The notes under the pieces are model-generated. The model saw only the letters and a program-made list of their open reading frames with translations. It was not told the origin of the DNA and did not search any database. The position numbers were made by a program, and so were the translations under genes. From Litomosoides sigmodontis (lineage: Eukaryota; Nematoda; Chromadorea; Rhabditida; Onchocercidae): 64,000 bases of DNA. Positions 52,041 through 64,000 of the stretch are shown here, piece after piece (position 1 is the first letter of the stretch; each line of letters begins with the position of its first letter). The stretch spans positions 7,107,738 through 7,171,737 of the forward strand of contig OY718808.1 in the NCBI GenBank assembly GCA_963070105.1. Reading direction: 5' to 3'.

Positions 52041-55000
52041 AAAAGGAAAAGGTTTGGTTAAATCCATACCGGAAGTTGGCGAGGCGAAAACACAAAACCG
52101 TTAATATTACCGTTCATTTTCCAACTCTTTTATGCTAATACGATCAATCATCATAATGCAAGTAGACTGTGTATTTCAAATCTCTGTCTATTAACAGCAA
52201 CATTAAACATTTGTATGTTGCTAATCGTATCCGAATATTTTAAATTTTATTAAATTTGAATTTTATTAAGATCAGTCATACGGTCTGTCTAAGGTTTTCA
52301 ATGTTTCTGATTACCAAAATCAGAAGTAAATGTAATATAAGACGTGTGAAATTCGAAAAATACAAGACATGTATTTTCGACGTAACATTTAAGTGTATAT
52401 ATGCATTTGTTTGTTTCAAACGTCCTTATTACTTTTTTTGAAAAGTAATGGTACTGTTAATGTTGAGAGTTCATCATTTGTGTTTCCAAACGGTTGTTTA
52501 CACACTTTCGATGAATTATTCATATGATCTTTTATACTTATGCAGTTAGCTAATTGTAAAGACTGAGTAGAAGGTAAAAATAGAGAAATAGAATTAGTGT
52601 TACTGGCAATAAGTTTCGAGATTTCCATTAGCATTTTCATTTGGAAGCGGTTCGTCTTTCAAGATGTGGAAAAAACTCTTGCATATGTCCTAATCATACA
52701 ATTTATAAATTCGACAAGTACAATTAAAATAGCATTAAAAGAATAAAAAATATATAAAAAATACATAAAAAAAAATATAAAAAATAGTAAAAGTGCATAC
52801 ATAAATCTAACTCTTGGAATAGAATTTTCATTGTTCTGATTTCTTTTATATTGCATTTCCTTTGTTTGTTAGTGGCATTCCTCTCTCAATTTTTCTTCTA
52901 ATTTACTTATTTCATTCTCTAATTTAATCGGTATTTGATTTTGATATTACTGGAGGGATAATATATCAGCATTCTTGGTACCACCAGGTAAATAGTGTCA
53001 ACTCTTGACTCTTCATCTTTTTCTTTCCTTCCCTCACTTTTCCCCACTTCATTGAAATGCGCGATAAACACAAACGGTGGAGGAGAAAGAAAAATGTGGA
53101 AATTGTTGAAATGAAAGTAATGCTTTAATTGTACTTTTTACCTCTGTCCAACAACACATTGCTGCTTTTCAAAATTTTGATTGGAAAAGTGATCATTTTC
53201 CTTCTCTCATTCTTATGCCTATGCTGATGAAACTTCGTAATATAAGGAAAAATGCGATAGGTCTTTTTCAGTCTTTTTCATTTATTTTTATTAATTTTGA
53301 AATTTATTCGTTACTGTGCATTTGAGAAACGAGTTACCTTCGATTTTTTCTACTTGTCCACGATGTTAAAGTTATCGACTGGAAGGTTGCCCATATAAAA
53401 AGAGTGTATGCTTTAAATTTTCTGGAAAAGTACTGTCTAATATCGAAATAGACCTGTCAGCTTATTTACTTTTCCGTATTAAAATTTAGTATTTGTTGTA
53501 GCTTTAATGGTTTATTTTGAAGAGATGCAGTGTTTGTTTTTCCAGTTATTAACGATTTTTAAGTCCTGAAAAGTAGGACTTCATGCTGTCATAGGGGATT
53601 TGATAAAGGGAAGAAATGAGTTCTTTCGTTATATAACAATAAAATCGAGGCTTCCAATTGAAGCCAAATTTTTCACTTAAATTATTGGACTTTTCGATCA
53701 TAATAAACTTGATGTTATTTGAGCTGTTTCGTTCTCTTCCTCTAAAAAAGGCCACAGTTAGAGATGTCTGCAAATTTTATAGCAAGAAACAATATCTTTC
53801 CGGAAAGGTTCGAAAAAAGATGGTAAAATTAATGTGAGCTAAAGGAGATGAAGCAACACTCTTGAAAAACAGACAGAGAAGAGGAGGGGAGGGAGAAATT
53901 GGAGGAAAGGGTTTCGTTTTGTCAACAAATCGTTGAATTTATGTTTACATAAATATAATACATATTTCGCAAAGTATACAGTACTTTGTGAAATGAGGCC
54001 AAAAAAGGAGGTACGTTTTCATGGTTTCTTCACTTTTTTCGGCTTCTTATAATGATTTGGTAAGTTGAACCGTTAAGGTGATTGTCGGGCGCCAGGAAAC
54101 GATGCTTCTTTTCATATTATACCTTCTTTTCTCCTCGTCCTCTTCACTTTCCACTTCCTTTCTCTTTTTTTAATCCTTTTTCTACCCTCGTATGAATAAA
54201 CTCTTTCTCTGTGGAACTTTTTTGGCGAGAAAATTTCAACGTTTCGGTGAAAGATTGAGGATGGAATGTGTTGATTAATTAAAGTGGGTGCAGCTTGATC
54301 CGAGCAATGATTTTGCTGGATAATCACTTTAAGTTCTTTCTCACTTTGTTTCACACTGCACGCATACACATGAACATTATACTTTTTCCTAGAAATAATT
54401 TCTAAGCTATTTAACATTAAAAATGGGTAATGAATTAGTTGGGCGAACAATGATTTATTGACACAAACGTGAAGGAGTTTTCTTCGGATACTTACAGAGT
54501 AATACTTACGTGAAAATAGTAGCTGTACGTTTACCTTACTTATGACACCTTTTGCATTTTCTTTCCGCACCGAAGGGTCGACATCCTCTCAAGCTAAATG
54601 GTGTTCCTTTTTTTTTGTTAGTCCGCTTATTTACGGCAGCTTTTTTTCCCTGGTAGATTAAAACGACAAGGAGGTCATGTACTTGGAGGTCATCATACAT
54701 ACAAGGAGGTCATCATATTATAGCAAAAAAAAACATTTGAAATGTTAAGTGGTATTTAAATGCATTAAGTTGAGATAAGTCAGTTTTAACGGGTTAATTA
54801 CTAATTCAAGCATTTATTTATTAAAGAAAGTAAGTAAAATGTGGTTTTAGCTTGCAGTTATTCTTCCTCAATTGTGTTTGTTGCAGCAAATTTAGCATTG
54901 CTTGTTGTCTTTCTTGATGTATTACAGTAGGCGATGGATTTGCAATGACATTCGCGGCTATGAAAGATAAAATCTTTTTAATAAGATAATCACTATAAAA

Positions 55001-57594
55001 TAACAGATAAACACTTTTAATAAATAAACTTGCTGCTGCACATTACCGTCACTGTTGTACGAAGCTGGTAATTTATTATTGCTATATCTAGTCGATAGAT
55101 TTACGCGTCATGCACAGATCCGAGGTATGTGTGTCTTGTTACTGGCTTTGGATTTTCTGATCCATCTACGTCTAGTAGTGGGATTTTAGTAGGTTATTTT
55201 ACCTTTAGCTATAGGTTTCAAGATTTCGTAGTGAAATAATGTGCAAAGCATTTTTCCATGAATTAAGCAATTTACGAAGGGTGCGGTTTGATTCCTAGAA
55301 AAGTGGAGTATTACGTAGACAGAGATTAATTTAGTGAATTTGCAACAAGGAAGAGATCATTTACGAAGAGTCCAAACTGTGCGCAAAACTGCTGAAATGT
55401 TTTCAAGTGAATTGTAGCGTGAAGTAGTGGAAGTGAAAGTTGACTGGCAGGTATTTCGTGGAAATTTCATCGATTGTTGACGTTTCAAAAGTAAAGCTTT
55501 ACAGTTTCTCCATTTTTGTTGGAAAAAATGAAGTGGCTTCCTGGGATTTTAGTTCATCATTGTGTTGCTTGCTGCTCACTCTGCTCGCAAACAACGCCAC
55601 TCTGTTTAATGGAAGATGAGGAGTGCGATGGGACAAAGGCTGTGATTTCACTTCATGTGATGCAGTATACGATGCATGCATGCATGCATGCATGGTGTGG
55701 TGGTGGTGTGTTGCAATGCCTGCATGTATGCAGTATCATCGCGTCTCCTCCCTCCCTCTTCCTCTCTCTCTCTACACACACACACACACACACACCACAC
55801 ATACAGTTGTCTGTTTAGCTCTGTACATCACGACATACTGCAGGTGTAAGAAGGAGTGGGAATTGTCTGTCGTATATTAACAATGTTTTTGATGTTGTCT
55901 AAGTCCCTTTTAAAATGAAAATGAAGCCGTCAGAAGTTAACAAATATTTTTTATAAGAAAGTTTTTTCCAATTTTAAGCATGGAAAATATAATGACATGG
56001 TCGAAATTAATTTCTTTACTCTTGATTGCTAGATCGAAGGAGATAAAGAAGAAAAGATAGCTATAATTTTTATATCGGATTTTCACACCGTGTATGGATA
56101 ATTGATATCGATTTCCGATTACGGTAAAACGGTCATTTTATCTTTATGTCTCTGGGGAAACGAAATTATAGGTACATACGAGAGGGAAGATATGATTGTT
56201 GTTGTTGCTGTGCCAGAAATGAATAATGATTCGCAGAGATTTATTTTGATACATACGGTTGATACTAGCAATCGAACTTGTAATTCAAAGTTTTTCTGGT
56301 TCATGCACTAAACTGTGGCTTACCGATACATATCCATTATATTGCGCTACCATGTTAATCGGTACTAACATCTCGCTTCAAGGCAATTAATTTATGGATG
56401 GATTTTTGACCGTCCGTCTTACTTGATGTATGAAAGATGCTGCAGCAGTTTTCCTAATCAGGAAATAGCTGTTGTATTGGAGAGGTGTTCATTTCGTCTT
56501 CCAAATGGATAGAATACGAAGAGAAAGTGGGGTGAATGTTTCCAAACCGTGTGAAATGACACCTTCCCAACATCAGTTTTCAGTTTCAATAAGTCAGTCA
56601 TCTTAAGGTTAGAAGTTAATAGTAACAAAGATGTGCTGGCAATGAGGAATGCATGCGTTTTATGAATGCTCGACACCTTACTTTAGTGACAAGTATATTT
56701 ATTAACTTTTTCTACTTCTCTGTAATGAAATAGAGAAAGAGAAGTTTAAATATGGGTGAGAGTGATGTGTGTGGTTAGATTATGCATCATTAAAACTTCT
56801 TCTTACAGTTCGAACGTGTATGCCTTGGGTGGATTATTTGTGTGGGTGTGTCCCATATGAAGGAGACGTCTTACATTGCGGATAATGTAAATATTTGCTG
56901 TTTTTCCTTTCTACCTCTGTTTCTCCCACTTATTGCTGTTGGCTCATCGAAGGAGCTTTTTACTCATTTGGAAAGCTAAGCTTTTCGGTGCTTGAAAAGA
57001 TGCGTGTATGCATTTTTGGATGGAAAGGAGGGAGTAGGTGGAGGAGAGCTGCGGAACGGTCTTAATGTTGAAAAACTGCAGGCGGAAGGGAGAGAAATTT
57101 GCAGTTTGAGGGGTAACAGGAGAAGAATGAAAGGTGTCTTGCTGAGCAAAGGGTAAAAAAAGGAAAAAGAAGTGTTCCATTGATTATAAGATTAGCGCAA
57201 CCTGCAGAATAAATAGACGTGTGTTAGAATTAGGGGAGCAAAATCGTTGAATAAATGTTTTTCCACCAACGTGTATTATAATGTTCAGGTGAATTTACAA
57301 AAAGCTGTTGCAATTTTCACGGGAAAAAAATTTTCATTAAAATATTCTCTAGTTCTGTAGCTAACAGTCAGTCAGTTGGTAATTCGCATTTAAGCATCAG
57401 ATGTCTCAATGATGTAGAAAGAATCGTTGTCGTTGCAACAACTTTCTAATGTTATATATGTTTTCTTAAACTTTTTAGTCTCAAAATAAGATTGAATATC
57501 CTTTTTTTCACCTATGACGTAAGCGTTTTGTTCGTTTCTTTCTTTTTTCCTCCTTCATTTGACTTAAACATTTTTGCTGTTTAACTTTCAACAG
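52041..57594. other. Gene-poor region upstream of the right-hand gene
   Basis: No gene supported. The minus frame 54112-54570 (152 codons, very basic C-terminus) is the longest but is unrecognised and falls in purine-biased DNA. The minus frame 52416-52640 (74 codons) is also unrecognised. A cluster of simple repeats lies at 55670-55800. Confidence 0.4.
55671..55798. repeat. Cluster of short tandem repeats
   Basis: (GCAT)n at about 55673-55693, GGT-rich DNA, CCTCT/CT repeats at about 55748-55774 and (CA)n at about 55774-55795 lie close together. Confidence 0.85.
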
Positions 57595-57669
57595 GTCTTT
57601 GGAGTGCTTTCTTACAAAATCCAGCTGAGGAAGAAAGTTTCACCGGTTTTATTACGGTGGCCCTGAGTT

Positions 57670-62461
<4,792 letters not shown>

Positions 62462-64000
62462 GTAAAAGTTTATTTCTCACCGTTTTTCTCTTCTTAGTTA
62501 TTCGTTTAAATGGTATCAACCGATGAACCCATGACTCTTCACTTTATTACTTTGTCATTTTCCTTTGCTTTTTTTCCTTTTCTGTTTGTTGTCTGAGGTT
62601 ATTTTTACATAGATTTTGAACGAAAACATACTATCATCGAGAGACCTTCCTGATTAAAAAAGCTGAAAAAAAGGAAGATAAAAAAGCTGCGACAAAAGAG
62701 GAGGGGGAAGGAGGAAAGTTAGAAGGAAAAGGGGGACGAAAAGGTTTTATCATATATAAGTTCCACCAGTAAATTATTGGATCTTTTTTTATTGATTCAG
62801 AACTAAACCAAAAAGCTGGATGTTGCTATGACTTACCATTGTATTTATTTCACAATTATTGGAGATACTTTGAAATGTTTTTACTAATTTTATTCCTAAA
62901 AATTGAATCTCTTGATTGTCTTGTTCATTTCTCCCTTCTTTGCTACCCGAAATTTTTTCCGTTGTGTTTCATGCATTTTTTGTAGTACTTGGGAGACTGA
63001 TTTTATCTTATTATTGGGAAACTAGACAAATTATTTTCACTAATTTAGTGATTCCTAGTTGTCATCTTTGTTGTTCATGCACGTAGTTGCATTTCGTTCT
63101 TCGCTTCTTATGTGTTCTTATGCTTATTTTTTGTTTTACGTTAATAATTTATCCGATTGCTAATTTCTCTCAAATAGTTTCCTTATGAGTTTTATCTTTA
63201 CTTCTCCTTCGAACACCTTTTTTACTGACACATACTGTATCCAACATTTTCCTCTTTCACTCATCTTATCATGCCATGGTGATGTAGCCATGATTGTGTA
63301 GCATTACTGATCAATCTATCAGCCGTTGTGTCCCCAACCTTCACAGTCTTGCATAGACGTATACTGTACTGTAGACAGGCGTGATGAAATGTATAGACTT
63401 GTGAATAGATAGTGCATATATAGAAGTGTAATTTAGTATGGATGAATCTTTTAATCGACTTAAGTGAGAAGAAAAGATAACAAAACAAATGATGAAAAAG
63501 GAAATCAGTAAGGAGGTGGAATAGTATGCTTAGTCAGAAACATTGAATATGTAAATCACTCTGATCTGAAATATTTTTTAAACTGTTTTTGTCGTAGAGG
63601 AAAAGAACATTTAGCTCTACAGTTCATTTTTCATTACATGAGATAAATTCTTACATTTATTACTAGATATAATTTTAGATATTATTTCGAGTATGACACT
63701 GAAATTATATTCCAGGATTTTGTTATTCTTGTCTTCCACCAGAAATAACATTCATCACTTTTTCCGTTCCTTTCCATTTTTACTTTATTTTCTTGAGATA
63801 GATTCCATTGCTATCTCTACATGGGTATATATATATATATAAATGTGTTTGGATGTGGAACATATTTGCACAGGTCGCGTCCTACGTGTTTATTTTAAAC
63901 CTTTTTGTAAATGTGTCTATGGCTCTTTTCACCATTCTATTTGTCAGCCTTTTTCATTCATTTCTTCTTCTTCTTTGTGCGTCCTTGTCTGTTTTCCATT
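62462..64000. other. Probable intron of the right-hand gene
   Basis: T-rich plus-strand DNA without protein-like frames; a short (TA)n at about 63827-63841. Consistent with a long intron following the exon that ends at 62461. Confidence 0.45.

Noticed and set aside
54112..54570. 152-codon minus frame
   Set aside because: Longest frame in the right half, but unrecognised, with a Lys/Arg-rich end caused by pyrimidine-rich plus-strand DNA, and no splice or promoter context. Kept only as a weak possibility.
55516..55880. Two overlapping Cys/His/Thr-rich frames
   Set aside because: Created by GCAT, CT and CA repeats; the CHAC-like patterns are not zinc fingers.

Overview
The window is nuclear DNA of a nematode, most likely a filarial (clade III) parasite. 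The sequence is AT-rich, genes are split by many GT-AG introns, several start codons lie just after a tttcag-type acceptor with no upstream coding exon (the pattern left by spliced-leader trans-splicing), and the best recognised proteins (7B2/SBT-1, sphingosine kinase, CTP synthase, type II PI4K, MRPS34) have the nematode/metazoan form. The species cannot be told from the sequence. All exon models below were built by eye from splice signals, reading phase and family homology. Every multi-exon model given as complete keeps an uninterrupted reading frame with exon lengths summing to a multiple of three.

Layout, left to right. (1) 0.1-1.2 kb: a small minus-strand gene with a destruction-box-like motif. 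(2) 5.4-8.2 kb: two minus-strand C2H2 zinc-finger genes (ZF-A, ZF-B). (3) 9.0-34.7 kb: a gene-dense block with sphingosine kinase (-), MRPS34 (+), CTP synthase (+), type II phosphatidylinositol 4-kinase (+), an unrecognised 231-aa gene (-) and the prohormone-convertase chaperone 7B2/SBT-1 (-). (4) 37.5-42.2 kb: three more minus-strand C2H2 genes (ZF-A', ZF-B', ZF-C). (5) 42.5-43.1 kb: a decayed BEL/Pao-type retroelement fragment. (6) 43.1-60.9 kb: gene-poor DNA with a long AT palindrome, microsatellites and a few weak or broken reading frames. (7) 57.6 kb to the right edge: the 5' part of a plus-strand gene for a Gln/Ser-rich, probably regulatory protein.

The most unusual structure is the zinc-finger system. 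A segment of about 3 kb (6071-9026) carrying part of ZF-A, all of ZF-B and the last 57 bp of the sphingosine kinase gene is repeated almost identically, in the same orientation, at 37953-41076. The second copy is 168 bp longer, exactly two 84-bp finger units. It ends exactly where sphingosine kinase homology stops and ZF-C begins, so the duplication carried a piece of its neighbour and joined it to a third finger gene. ZF-C is a mosaic: its last three fingers match ZF-A and its middle fingers match ZF-B. Decayed fingers lie just beyond the stop codons of ZF-A and ZF-A'. The region is an actively recombining tandem/segmental finger cluster flanking about 28 kb of housekeeping genes as direct repeats.

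Other points of interest are an antisense, more GC-rich coding-like stretch nested in a CTP synthase intron, a close same-strand MRPS34/CTP synthase pair that may be an operon, a CRE-like inverted repeat upstream of the SBT-1 start, and a frameshifted coding remnant at 51.4-51.8 kb.
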